A DNA stretch of 27,147 nt from Bacteroidales bacterium (GTDB lineage: Bacteria > Bacteroidota > Bacteroidia > Bacteroidales > UBA932): contig JAHHQQ010000025.1 in assembly GCA_020026275.1 (NCBI GenBank), positions 1-27,147 of the forward strand, in the 5' to 3' direction. Positions 15,130 through 23,355 of this stretch are shown in pieces (the first letter of the stretch is position 1; each line of letters starts with the position of its first letter). The notes beneath the pieces were generated by a model. That model was not told the DNA's origin and searched no databases. It saw only the letters and a program-made list of their open reading frames with translations. Made by a program: the position numbers and the translations under genes.

Positions 15130-16647
15130 ATGAACATAAGAGTTTTTGTACTGATAGGAATATTATTGTCTTTTTGTGTTGAAGGAGCAGCACAGAATAC
15201 GCGTCCGGAAGGAAGCTGGGTACAACCTCTTGAAACCTCTTTTTCAGCATGGAAAGGCGACAGTCTGACGTTAAGTTTCAGCTGTCGTGTGCCGAAACAT
15301 TTGAAAAATTCTCAGTCGTTCCATGTGATTCCTACTTATGTTTCAAGAAAAGATACAGTTCATTTCCCCATATTGGGATTTTATACTCGTTCTGGCGAAA
15401 AATTCCGTATTCGAAGAAATGCTTTCTGTCACGAAAAAAAGACAGAAGAAAGAATGCTCGTCCTAAATGGAAAGGTGGATAGTGTTGACTATAGGGAGAG
15501 CATGATTGTTCCATCTTCCATGATGGGAGAAGTCATTTTGCAGTATGTCCTGGTTGAATGTTGCTCATCTCGACCATTGGCATTGGAGCACATATCTGTG
15601 CCAAGGCATACGGCCATTGATACCTGTGAGAAAATAAGGACGTCTTATCCGAATGGACAGGTGGATATTCCTCTATTGGAGGCGAATATGACTTTTATAA
15701 GACCTGAACAGGAACTGCATAAAGAACGAGTGGCTACGATTTCCATTCACGCCACCTATCCGCAGAATCAATCAAGATTATTCACAGACTTCGAAAACAA
15801 TAAGGCCGAATTGGAACGTGTGGACAGTTTTTTTGCACCAATGGCGAAAGATACGGTCACTTATCAATTGAACGCCATTTCTATTGTGGGGTATGCCTCA
15901 GTTGAAGGAACTTGGGAGTATAATGAGAGGCTTTCCAAAAAACGAGCTGCAAACTTCCGAGATTATTTAAGTGAACTATATGGCGTGCCTCATCGGATAA
16001 TGACAGTAGAAGGAAAGGGAGAAGATTGGTCAGGGCTTCGGAAAATGGTGGAACAAAGCAAGATGCCTAAAAAAGAGGAGGTCCTTCGCATTATGGAATC
16101 TTATGCCGTGGAAGAAGGTAGAGAAAAGAGAATGATGGAACTTCATCGTGGAGAAATCTATAATTATATGTCTAATAATTTTTTCCCTTCGTTGCGGCGT
16201 ATGGAAGCAGTCATACGATATCAAGTTCGCCCTTTCAAGGCAGATGAAGCTGTATCTGTGATTCGGAACCGTCCACAAGATCTAAGTCTTCGCGAGATAT
16301 ATGATGTTGCCCGGGCCAGGAACAATGATGAAATAATCTGGAGTGACAGAGACAATTATGGGGTAGAGTACGATATGGCTGCCAGTTATTTTCCGGAGAG
16401 TGACATTGCTAATATAAATGCCTCATCGGCAGCTTTGCTGCGTGGAGATTTGGAGAAAGCATGGTCTTATCTGGAGCGTGTCAAGGACAATCCGGAAGCG
16501 GCGAATAATCTTGGTGTGTATTATTGGTTGTGCAATAGTATTTCTGAAGCAGAAAGTTGTTTCCAGAAGGCAAAGATTGCGGATCCGGAGCGTGCCGCAT
16601 ACAATCTGGAACAGTTGGCCCGGTGGAAAATGCGAATCTGTAAATGA
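15130..16647 (+). CDS. DUF3868 / OmpA-like periplasmic protein with TPR-like tail
   Basis: The 505-residue protein has a signal peptide ending near GAAQ22. Residues 25-110 fit the N-terminal DUF3868 beta domain. Residues 200-310 look like an OmpA C-terminal domain (ISIVGYASVEGTWEYN, then LSKKRAANFRDYL and VEGKGEDW), which in the wider family binds peptidoglycan. The end (about 430-500) contains helix pairs such as LLRGDLEKAWSYLERV, NNLGVYYWLCNSISEAESCFQKA and AYNLEQLARWK that resemble two to three TPRs. It lies between DUF3575 and FimB-type genes with 3- and 9-base spacings. A fimbrial anchor linking the outer membrane to peptidoglycan is a reasonable inference. Confidence 0.8.
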   Translation: MNIRVFVLIGILLSFCVEGAAQNTRPEGSWVQPLETSFSAWKGDSLTLSFSCRVPKHLKNSQSFHVIPTYVSRKDTVHFPILGFYTRSGEKFRIRRNAFCHEKKTEERMLVLNGKVDSVDYRESMIVPSSMMGEVILQYVLVECCSSRPLALEHISVPRHTAIDTCEKIRTSYPNGQVDIPLLEANMTFIRPEQELHKERVATISIHATYPQNQSRLFTDFENNKAELERVDSFFAPMAKDTVTYQLNAISIVGYASVEGTWEYNERLSKKRAANFRDYLSELYGVPHRIMTVEGKGEDWSGLRKMVEQSKMPKKEEVLRIMESYAVEEGREKRMMELHRGEIYNYMSNNFFPSLRRMEAVIRYQVRPFKADEAVSVIRNRPQDLSLREIYDVARARNNDEIIWSDRDNYGVEYDMAASYFPESDIANINASSAALLRGDLEKAWSYLERVKDNPEAANNLGVYYWLCNSISEAESCFQKAKIADPERAAYNLEQLARWKMRICK

Positions 16648-16656
16648 AAGCAAAAG

Positions 16657-17610
16657 ATGAAACTGTCATTGAAGAAATATTGCAGAGGTGTGAGCAAATG
16701 GCTTTTTCTGCTGACAAGTTTGATTTTGCTGCTTTCTTGTTCATTGGAAGACGACCGTGATGAGTGCTGCTGGAAGAATACGGTTTGTTTTCATTATATG
16801 TATGCAGGAAATGATTGTTTCCAACAATATATTCATGTTGCCCGTTGGTTTCTATTTGATGCAGACGGCAATTTTATGGGGGAGAGGGACCATATGCCTT
16901 GCTGCCCGCAACGTGTGTACATAGGGGATTTGCCCGTCGGCGAATATTCTCTTGTTTGTGTAGGAAATTTGGATGACTGCGGTTCGCTGGAGGGGCATAT
17001 GGAAAAGGGGCTTGATTCGTTTCATTTGAAAGTGGACGATTGTTATGACAAGCAAAATCATTTTTCCAATGGAGATCGTCTGTATTGGGGGATGTGTCAT
17101 TTTAAAGTTGTTTCTGGAGATTCCAACTGTTTTGTCGGAGAGATGTCCAATGTGCATTGCGAATTGCATGTACATGTGGAGTGGGAACTGGTCCCCCCGT
17201 TCTCGGACGGATATCGTTTGGTTCTTGGCGGAGTAGGAACGGGGATGGAACTTTGTGATAATCGGGCAGACAGCATTGACGGGTATCATTTCCCTCCAGT
17301 CACATCGTTTTCTGGATCAATGGCTGAAAAAAAGGAGCTGCGGCGTTTTTCGCTCAATTTCAATCTCGTTACCCTCCGTTGGGGAAAGGAACATATCCCA
17401 GATTTGTGTTTGTGGCATCTGGATGAACCCGTAACAAAAGTGATAGAACTGGAAGATATTTTCCGGCGATGGGATTGGCATCCGGAACACGCGCCTGTAC
17501 AAGAATATTTTCTTTGTCTGAAGATTTGTCAAGATGGCCGCATCATTGTCAGCCATAGATTGGCGTCCGGTGTGAAAGATTGGGAAGACGGTGGAGTGAT
17601 CGGAGGTTAG
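16657..17610 (+). CDS. FimB/Mfa2-family fimbrial anchor lipoprotein, cysteine-rich
   Basis: The 317-residue lipoprotein has its lipid cysteine at Cys28 (LILLLSC). FimB/Mfa2 traits are an acidic stretch after the Cys, a first strand VCFHYMYAGND, HVARWFLFDADGNFMGE, and LPVGEYSLVCVGNLDDC. In P. gingivalis such proteins cap the fimbrial base and anchor it to the outer membrane. Oddly, about 16 further cysteines occur in the mature part, including CC pairs near 37-38 and 82-83, far more than usual for the family; disulfide bonding in the periplasm or at the surface is likely. It closes the DUF3575-DUF3868-FimB cluster, 9 bases after its neighbour. Confidence 0.75.
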   Translation: MKLSLKKYCRGVSKWLFLLTSLILLLSCSLEDDRDECCWKNTVCFHYMYAGNDCFQQYIHVARWFLFDADGNFMGERDHMPCCPQRVYIGDLPVGEYSLVCVGNLDDCGSLEGHMEKGLDSFHLKVDDCYDKQNHFSNGDRLYWGMCHFKVVSGDSNCFVGEMSNVHCELHVHVEWELVPPFSDGYRLVLGGVGTGMELCDNRADSIDGYHFPPVTSFSGSMAEKKELRRFSLNFNLVTLRWGKEHIPDLCLWHLDEPVTKVIELEDIFRRWDWHPEHAPVQEYFLCLKICQDGRIIVSHRLASGVKDWEDGGVIGG

Positions 17611-17729
17611 CGGAGACGTTATCCGTCCAGGAAAATGGACAAATGTTGTATAAGGTCGAATATTGATGTTCATTGGTGGATGTTCTGGAAAAAGAACAAT
17701 AACCACTGTCAAATAGTTACCCTGCAAAG

Positions 17730-17759
17730 TTTGTTTTTATGAAAAAGTCTCTATATTTA
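17730..17759 (+). promoter_or_regulatory. Promoter of the SusC/SusD operon
   Basis: TTTG at 17730-17733, an 18-base spacer and TATATTTA at 17752-17759 approximate the Bacteroidota promoter (one mismatch, spacer slightly short). Just upstream is a 6-bp hairpin TGTTCT/AGAACA (17681-17698). No sigma/anti-sigma pair or hybrid two-component regulator is encoded next to the operon in this window. Confidence 0.5.
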
Positions 17760-17899
17760 AATTGGAAAACGGTTAGGGGAAGAGTTGTAGTGTGCAGTAG
17801 TTTTTTAGTGACAGATTGTCAGATTATCTTTTTCAATTAACAACAGAACGCAGTAAATGTATGTATCATATGTTTACCCGTTCAATAACTATCAACAGT

Positions 17900-20800
17900 A
17901 TGAACAACAATAACCAATGGACCAGATTGCTCGGCAAGGCCTTTGCGCTGACGGCAATGACCTGGGTCGGTATTGGACTGAGTCCATCAAGTTATCTTTC
18001 GGCAAGGGATTCCGCTTCTTTGCAGAAGGTGGTGCAAAAACCAGTCAAAAAGATTACAATCAAGGGTACCGTGACCGACCATAACGGGGAGGCTCTGCCG
18101 GGAGCTGTCATTTATGTAAAAGGTACATCGAAAGGAACACAGGCCGACTTAGATGGAAATTACACTCTCGTTTTGGACAAACCTTCTGATGTGATTGTTT
18201 CTCATGTCGGATTCAATGATTTTCTCATCACTGTCTTGAAAGACAATAACGAACTGAATTTCAAACTTGAACCTGATAACCAGCTCAAAGAGGTGGTCGT
18301 GACAGGTATTTTCAATAAAAACAAGGAAACGTTTACTGGTTCTGTCACATCCATCCAAGAAAAAGATCTGGTCAATTTCAGAGGAAGCAACTTGATAGCG
18401 ACCTTGAAGAATATAGATCCCGTCATGAATGTGACGGCAAACAATTCTTTGGGAAGTAATCCGAATGCGCTTCCAGACCTGAGCATCCGAGGAAATGCCA
18501 GTTTGGGGACCAGCCTGAAAGAGGTGGAACAAGGAATGAATGCCCAGTTAAACGCACCATTGATCATAATGGATGGTTTTGAGATTTCCCTTCAGAAATT
18601 AATGGACTACAATGATGAGGATATCGAATCAATGAACTTGTTGAAAGATGCCTCGGCGACTGCAATTTATGGATCGAGAGGTGCCAATGGCGTGATTGTC
18701 ATCACGACAAAAGCTCCTGAACAGGGTAAGATCAAGGTGTATGTGAAAGGAGGGGTAAACATTGAAATGCCGGATCTTTCTTCCTATAATCTGATGAATG
18801 CGGAAGACAAACTCAATCTGGAATGGAATCAGGAACTATATGACGATAAACTGGATATCAAAAAAGATATCGCACTGAAGGAATTGTACAACCATAATTT
18901 ATACAATGTCAATAGAGGGGTAAATACCTATTGGATCGGTCAGCCTGTCAGGATCGGATGGGGACAAAAATACAACATCAATCTGACAGGAGGAACCAAT
19001 GATTTCCGGTGGAGCGCAACAATGGGATACAACAATATCTCAGGCGCCATGAAAGGCTCCAGCAGAAACAATTTCAATGGTGCCATAACAATCGCATACA
19101 ATTATAGAAACCTGATGTTCAAGAACCAGGCAATGATTACTACCAACAAAGCCAGTGAAAGCAAATATGGCAGTTTCGACGAGTATGCGCGAATGAATCA
19201 ATATTGGCCGATATACGATGCAGACAATAAACTCATCAAAGAGTATGAAGTCCTTTCCGGAGTACCGGTCGGCAACCCGCTATATAATTCAACCCTCAAT
19301 ACTTACGATATTTCCAAGTATACAGAATTGGTGAACAATTTCTCCATCGAATGGAATATCATTGACAATCTGAAATTGAGAGGACAGTTGGGCGTGTCCA
19401 AGCGTTTCAACACGACCGATGCGTTCTATCCGGCAGAACATACCAAGTTTAAAGATTATATTGCAGAAAAGGAAGTGCAGAAAGGTGAATATGATTATAC
19501 CACCGGAGAAGATTTTTCAATTTATGGGAATGCAACGATTTCCTATACCAAAAACATTGCAGATGCCCATAATATATATATAGGCGCGGATGCTTCCGTA
19601 AGACAACTGGATAATTTTTCCTACCTGTTCAAAATTGTTGGATTCCCGAATGAAAAACTGGACTTTATTGGAAGTGCTCTCAGTTACGAAAAAAATTCAA
19701 AACCAGTGAGCCGGGAAGGAAAAAGCCGGGCTGTCGGCTTTACGGTCAATGCGAACTATTCCTATAAAAACAGATATTTTATAGATGGCTCTTTCCGTAC
19801 AGACGGTTCTTCGTTATTTGGCGGCAACAATCGTTTCGCTCCTTTTTGGAGTGCCGGAATGGGATGGAATATTCATAGAGAGAGTTTCATGTCCAGTCAG
19901 AATATTTTTTCTAATTTGAAATTGAGAGCATCTGTCGGAGAAAGCGGTGCCCAAAACTTCTCATCATATCAGGCATTATCTACCTATCAGTATTATACTG
20001 ACAAGAAATATGGCCCATGGAATGCCGCCTACATTCTGTCGCACGGTAATCCCGACCTGAAATGGCAGAAGGTATTTCAGTGGAATGTCGGTTTGGACAT
20101 CGCAATGTTTGACGGAAGAGTTTCCGCCGCATTGGATGTCTACCGGAAAAACACGAAAGATCTATTGTCAAGAAAAGACATCCAAGCATCCACAGGTTTT
20201 TCTTCTTATGTCGCCAATATCGGCGAAATCAGCAACCGAGGTGTGGAGGCGATGTTGAGTGCTTATCTTGTGAGAAATTTGGAAAAAGAACTGACATGGA
20301 GCGTGACGGGAAAAATAGCCTACAACAAGAACACAATCGAGAAACTTTCTGATGCCTTGAAGAAGGATACCGAAAAAGCGATGATGGAAGGAAAGGAGAT
20401 TGCCAGCTTGCTCTTTGAAGGAGATCCGGTGAATTCAATTTATGCAGTACGTTCCAAAGGAATTGATCCAAGTACAGGAGAGGAAATTTTCTTGGGAAAA
20501 GACGGCAAGCTGACCAAAAATTGGAATGCCGCAGACAAAGTCTTTCTTGGATCTTCAGATCCCCTTTGCCGTGGCAATATCAGTACGCTGTTACAATGGA
20601 AGGGCTTGTCTTTGAATCTGGCATTCGGCTTTTATTTCGGTGGCTACCAGTACAATGAGACTCTTCTCCGCAAAGTGGAGGTGAGCAAAGGCTACATTTC
20701 TCGAAACAATGTGGACAACAGGGTATTTGAAGATAGATGGCAAAAACCAGGAGATGTCAAATTTTTCAAAAAGATCGATTCTTATCCGACAAAGGCAACA

Positions 20801-21019
20801 TCACGTTTCGTAATGAAGGAAAATACTTTCGAACTCCAGAATGTGACCCTCCAATATACATTCGACAGCCCGAAATTGCAGCAGAAAGCTAAAATCCAGA
20901 GCGTCATTCTCGGATTGAACGTGTCAGATGTTTTCTATACATCTACAATCAAGAGAGAAAGAGGAACCGCTTATCCGTTTGCAAGACATGCGGCGTTATC
21001 CGTTTCGTTGACATTCTAA
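17900..21019 (+). CDS. SusC/RagA-family TonB-linked outer-membrane transporter
   Basis: From the ATG at 17900 the protein has 1039 residues beginning MNNNNQWTRLLGKAFALTAM, with a signal peptide reaching about residue 35. ATGs at 17861 and 17870 would add 13 or 10 residues. Domains in order are a carboxypeptidase-regulatory-like repeat (TIKGTVTDHNGEALPGAVIYVKG), then the plug opening LKEVVVTG, with SusC signatures LPDLSIRGNAS, PLIIMDGFE and LLKDASATAIYGSRGANGVI. A long TonB-dependent barrel ends in LSVSLTF. It forms the outer-membrane channel that works with the SusD lid, energised by TonB. No glycoside hydrolase, lyase, sulfatase or peptidase is adjacent, so the cargo may be a peptide, metal chelate or glycan and remains unknown. 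Confidence 0.95.
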   Translation: MNNNNQWTRLLGKAFALTAMTWVGIGLSPSSYLSARDSASLQKVVQKPVKKITIKGTVTDHNGEALPGAVIYVKGTSKGTQADLDGNYTLVLDKPSDVIVSHVGFNDFLITVLKDNNELNFKLEPDNQLKEVVVTGIFNKNKETFTGSVTSIQEKDLVNFRGSNLIATLKNIDPVMNVTANNSLGSNPNALPDLSIRGNASLGTSLKEVEQGMNAQLNAPLIIMDGFEISLQKLMDYNDEDIESMNLLKDASATAIYGSRGANGVIVITTKAPEQGKIKVYVKGGVNIEMPDLSSYNLMNAEDKLNLEWNQELYDDKLDIKKDIALKELYNHNLYNVNRGVNTYWIGQPVRIGWGQKYNINLTGGTNDFRWSATMGYNNISGAMKGSSRNNFNGAITIAYNYRNLMFKNQAMITTNKASESKYGSFDEYARMNQYWPIYDADNKLIKEYEVLSGVPVGNPLYNSTLNTYDISKYTELVNNFSIEWNIIDNLKLRGQLGVSKRFNTTDAFYPAEHTKFKDYIAEKEVQKGEYDYTTGEDFSIYGNATISYTKNIADAHNIYIGADASVRQLDNFSYLFKIVGFPNEKLDFIGSALSYEKNSKPVSREGKSRAVGFTVNANYSYKNRYFIDGSFRTDGSSLFGGNNRFAPFWSAGMGWNIHRESFMSSQNIFSNLKLRASVGESGAQNFSSYQALSTYQYYTDKKYGPWNAAYILSHGNPDLKWQKVFQWNVGLDIAMFDGRVSAALDVYRKNTKDLLSRKDIQASTGFSSYVANIGEISNRGVEAMLSAYLVRNLEKELTWSVTGKIAYNKNTIEKLSDALKKDTEKAMMEGKEIASLLFEGDPVNSIYAVRSKGIDPSTGEEIFLGKDGKLTKNWNAADKVFLGSSDPLCRGNISTLLQWKGLSLNLAFGFYFGGYQYNETLLRKVEVSKGYISRNNVDNRVFEDRWQKPGDVKFFKKIDSYPTKATSRFVMKENTFELQNVTLQYTFDSPKLQQKAKIQSVILGLNVSDVFYTSTIKRERGTAYPFARHAALSVSLTF

Positions 21020-21029
21020 ATTGTACGAC

Positions 21030-22490
21030 ATGAAAAAGATTTTGATATATAGCATGATGGCATTGTCTCTGATGACTACGTCTTGTGAGAAATTCCTGGA
21101 CGTGAAACCACAGTCACAGATTCCTACCGAGGATATTTTCAAACAGGAAACCGGTTATGAAGATGCTTTGATAGGATGTTATGTAAAAATGACAACAGAT
21201 GAACTCTATGGCCGTTTCCTGACTTTGGAAGGCCTGGATTTCATGGCTCAATATTACTCGGAAGCCCCCAACACCTCTTTACAGGGAGCCTTGAAAGAAT
21301 TCAACTATAAAAATGAAGAAGTGGAAGCTCAACTGAAAGCTACCTATAACGCATTCTACAACGCCATCCTTCATGTAAATGAGGTAATCGAACATATCAG
21401 CGCACCAGAAGCCTCCAATGTGGTGAAATCAGAGTTGAAAAGGAAGGTACTCAAAGGAGAAGCCTTGGGATTGAGGGCTTTCCTTCATTTCGATTTGCTG
21501 CGTCTTTATGGACAGATTCCTCAAAATGCAGTAAAGACAGTTTCTCTTCCATATTCAGAAAAGACAGGAGTCGAAGACAGACCTCTTTATGATTTCAAGT
21601 CATACGTGGACAAAGTGCTGTCAGATCTGACAGAAGCCGAACAGCTGCTTGCGGAAGATCCGGTTCTGACACATAATTTGAGACAGCATGTTTACAAAGA
21701 TGTCACTGACAAATTTTATCACTATCGGCGGTTCAGATTCAACTATTTTGCCGTGAAAGCCCTTCAGGCAAGAGTCTGCCTCTATGTCGGCGAGAAAGAA
21801 AAAGCCTATTCTGCAGCCAGGCAGCTGGTTGGGCAGAAGGAAAAAAACGGGACATCTTACTTCCAGCTGGCAGGAAATGAAGATTTCCAGTTGGGAAATT
21901 TCGCCTTGCCTGGTGAAACCATTTTCGGCCTTTCCAATAATCAACTTCAGAACGAGAGATATGAAATCCTGTTCAAGAACAGGAAACCGGGCAATTATAT
22001 GAATTTCTCTCCCAAAAGGAAAAAAGAGTTGTTCAAGGGACGCAATACCAGTGTGAACAATCGCTTCAATAAAATCTGGGGAGAACATACCTCCATAAAT
22101 GGAACCACCCTGAACTACTACAAAAAATATCTCCAGAATGAAGAGTATGGCAATGACCAGAGGATGATGGACGACAGGTGCTTCTATCCAATGTTCAGAG
22201 TGTCAGAGATGTATCTGATCATGATGGAGACTTCCAACGATCTGAATGAAATCAATCAATTGTTCACCACCTATTTCTTGGCGAGAAACGAGCAGCTGCC
22301 AGCTCCATTTGACAACCTTGAAAATGCCAGGAAAGAGGTCATTGATGAATATCGTAGGGAGTTCATGGCCGAAGGACAAATGTTCTTCACCTATAAGAGA
22401 TTGGGGACAAAAGCAATGAAATGGAGGAACCAGGAGGTTACAGAAACAGATTATGTCGTTCCGGTCCCAGCCAGTGAAATTACCAAATAA
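21030..22490 (+). CDS. SusD/RagB-family substrate-binding lipoprotein
   Basis: From the ATG at 21030, 10 bases after the SusC stop, the protein has 486 residues; a TTG three codons earlier is less likely. The lipoprotein signal ends at LMTTSC (lipid Cys19). SusD hallmarks are CEKFLDVKPQSQIP, a helical TPR core including LKGEALGLRAFLHFDLLRLYG, FRVSEMYLIMMET, and the C-terminal RREFMAEGQMFFTYKRLG with VVPVPASEI. It sits on the cell surface as a hinged lid over the SusC barrel and contributes to cargo recognition. The lid has no visible clue to the ligand. Confidence 0.95.
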   Translation: MKKILIYSMMALSLMTTSCEKFLDVKPQSQIPTEDIFKQETGYEDALIGCYVKMTTDELYGRFLTLEGLDFMAQYYSEAPNTSLQGALKEFNYKNEEVEAQLKATYNAFYNAILHVNEVIEHISAPEASNVVKSELKRKVLKGEALGLRAFLHFDLLRLYGQIPQNAVKTVSLPYSEKTGVEDRPLYDFKSYVDKVLSDLTEAEQLLAEDPVLTHNLRQHVYKDVTDKFYHYRRFRFNYFAVKALQARVCLYVGEKEKAYSAARQLVGQKEKNGTSYFQLAGNEDFQLGNFALPGETIFGLSNNQLQNERYEILFKNRKPGNYMNFSPKRKKELFKGRNTSVNNRFNKIWGEHTSINGTTLNYYKKYLQNEEYGNDQRMMDDRCFYPMFRVSEMYLIMMETSNDLNEINQLFTTYFLARNEQLPAPFDNLENARKEVIDEYRREFMAEGQMFFTYKRLGTKAMKWRNQEVTETDYVVPVPASEITK

Positions 22491-22497
22491 ACATGTT

Positions 22498-23349
22498 ATG
22501 AAAGCGGTTATTAAAAATATAGCGATCAGTCTTCTCGTTTTGGCAGCCCTGTCTTCTTGTACCGAGAAGCATGAACTCTTCAATCTTCAGGAAAGCCAAC
22601 TGAATTTTGAATATCCCGGAAACAGTGAAGAAAAGAAAGATTCCATTGTAAGATACACATTTGTCTATAATAAATCAGATATCAAACAGGACACCATCTG
22701 GGTGGACATGGGCACGATGGGATTTCTATTTGATCATGAAAGAAAGTTTTCACTTCAGCAAGTGGACGTGACCATGAATGACACATATGGCGGACTTGAA
22801 GAAGGTGAACAACTGCAGAATGCAGAAGCCGGCAAACATTATATGGCCTTTGACAATGCGGCGATGGAAAAATACCTCGTCGTCAAAGGAGGAGAGAATA
22901 AAGTCCGGTTTCCTGTGATTGTCTATCGGGATGAATCTTTGCTGGAAGGCAAATTTTATCTCAAGTTCCAACTCAAGCCGAATGAAAACTTCACAGGCTC
23001 TTTTGAAACGAACCGTTACTACGTCATAGAACTTACAGAGCTGTTTGTCAAGCCGAAAGATTGGAACACCTACTGCAGCTATTACTTTTCAGGAGAATAT
23101 GGTGCAGAGAAACTTAAATTTATGGTCAATTCTGCAAGTTGGACAATCAACGAAGAATGGTTCACCAAGAATTTCAGCGATCCCAACAGGATTGACATGG
23201 GGTATGCCGGCTTCCTTTCCGGATATTTTACAGATCGTCTGGTCAAATTGAATAAAGAAAGAGCCAAAGAGGGGAAGGAACCTCTCAAAGAGGCCGATGG
23301 AACCATTGTGGCGTTTACAAATTTTGGCCAACCACAACCCTATATCTAG
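22498..23349 (+). CDS. DUF4843 lipoprotein
   Basis: From the ATG at 22498 the protein has 283 residues; the frame also opens at 22453, but that would overlap susD and spoil the signal peptide. The lipoprotein signal ends at LAALSSC (Cys21). The body is beta-rich, with QLNFEYPG, RYTFVYNKSDIKQDTIWVDMG spread over 50-75, an IVYRDESLLEGKFYLKFQLKP region, and a C-terminal domain starting with DWNTYCSYYFSGEYG. This is the pattern of DUF4843, a family usually found right after SusD. It is probably an accessory surface lipoprotein of the SusCD complex. Gaps of 7 and 6 bases to its neighbours show one operon. Confidence 0.8.
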   Translation: MKAVIKNIAISLLVLAALSSCTEKHELFNLQESQLNFEYPGNSEEKKDSIVRYTFVYNKSDIKQDTIWVDMGTMGFLFDHERKFSLQQVDVTMNDTYGGLEEGEQLQNAEAGKHYMAFDNAAMEKYLVVKGGENKVRFPVIVYRDESLLEGKFYLKFQLKPNENFTGSFETNRYYVIELTELFVKPKDWNTYCSYYFSGEYGAEKLKFMVNSASWTINEEWFTKNFSDPNRIDMGYAGFLSGYFTDRLVKLNKERAKEGKEPLKEADGTIVAFTNFGQPQPYI

Positions 23350-23355
23350 TGCATT

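Noticed and set aside
17816..17899. Longer N-terminus for SusC
   Set aside because: The extra residues are hydrophilic and precede the normal signal peptide; 17900 is preferred, although 17861 and 17870 remain possible.
22453..22497. Earlier start of the DUF4843 gene overlapping susD
   Set aside because: It would put 15 polar residues before the lipoprotein signal; the ATG at 22498 gives a standard signal and a 7-base gap.
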